Part shown: positions 6,133-6,227 of the stretch, piece after piece
Layout of the letters: every line of letters begins with the position of its first letter
How positions within the stretch are numbered: position 1 is the stretch's first letter
Assembly (NCBI GenBank): GCA_964535875.1
Contig: CAZHUE010000179.1
Span: 1 to 6,227, forward strand
DNA: 6,227 nt
From: QPIN01 sp964535875
GTDB taxonomy: Bacteria > Pseudomonadota > Gammaproteobacteria > Methylococcales > Methylomonadaceae
Direction: 5' to 3'
The notes under the pieces: generated by a model
What the model saw: the letters and a program-made list of their open reading frames with translations, nothing else
What the model was told of the DNA's origin: nothing
Database searches by the model: none
Position numbers and translations under genes: made by a program

Positions 6133-6227
6133 AATATTGTAGACTGGGCTACAGCCTCTTTGATAACCCAACGTAAGGCAACTGGAAATAAATAACCCAC
6201 CCATTTTACGAAGAATTTTTGTTTGTC
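6133..6227. other. Downstream flank of dctM
   Basis: There is no open frame of useful length. It contains the small palindrome described separately and, near the edge, a T-rich stretch (ATTTTTGTTT) with no stem directly before it. No clear intrinsic terminator for the TRAP operon is visible before the window ends. Confidence 0.4.
6138..6170 (+). terminator. Imperfect hairpin after dctM, possible weak terminator or REP-like palindrome
   Basis: TGGGCTA (6145-6151) pairs with TAACCCA (6164-6170) with one mismatch across a 12-nt loop. An alternative fold pairs TGTAG (6138-6142) with CTACA (6149-6153). The hairpin begins 6-13 bases after the dctM stop. No U-run follows, so Rho-independent termination here is doubtful. 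The sequence resembles the short TGGGCTA/TAGCCCA palindromes found between genes in many proteobacteria, in degenerate form. Confidence 0.3.

Noticed and set aside
1..6227. CRISPR array, tRNA or rRNA genes, or a novel defence system
   Set aside because: There are no regularly spaced direct repeats, no recognisable tRNA or rRNA structure, and all sizeable genes fall into known transporter families.

Overview
The window comes from an AT-rich bacterium, most likely a low-GC gammaproteobacterium. A Legionellales-type organism would fit the protein style and base composition, but the sequence alone does not prove it. It holds five genes in two divergent units. One minus-strand gene encodes a fused ABC exporter. 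Four plus-strand genes encode a TRAP transporter of the TatT-associated (TPAT) kind.

Positions 1-365 contain no gene I can support. They do contain a compact 158-bp palindromic element (202-359) with near-perfect inverted ends and a direct TTAT repeat on each side. This looks like a MITE or other non-autonomous mobile element, and it lies 6 bp past the stop codon of the ABC gene. Positions 366-2183 (minus) encode a 605-aa half-size ABC exporter with a complete set of ATPase motifs; it appears to start with TTG. Positions 2184-2427 are the divergent intergenic region with weak promoter candidates on both strands.

Positions 2428-6132 (plus) form one transcription unit: tatT (periplasmic lipoprotein of helical repeats), dctP (periplasmic substrate-binding protein), dctQ (small membrane subunit) and dctM (large membrane subunit). 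dctP-dctQ overlap by ATGA and dctQ-dctM by TAATG, so the last three are probably translationally coupled. A 56-bp gap separates tatT from dctP and contains a perfect TATAAT. DctP would capture the ligand in the periplasm, TatT would assist by ligand handling or by docking to DctP, and DctQM would import it using an ion gradient. DctP lacks the arginine that binds carboxylate in classical TRAP proteins (tryptophan stands in its place) and the usual downstream asparagine. The substrate is therefore probably not an ordinary C4-dicarboxylate or sialic acid. A hydrophobic ligand, as proposed for the Treponema pallidum Tp0956/Tp0957 pair, is a reasonable hypothesis.

The last 95 bp hold a small imperfect hairpin and no gene. 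The genes belong to known families. The points worth a second look are the unusual ligand pocket of the TRAP system and the MITE-like palindrome.
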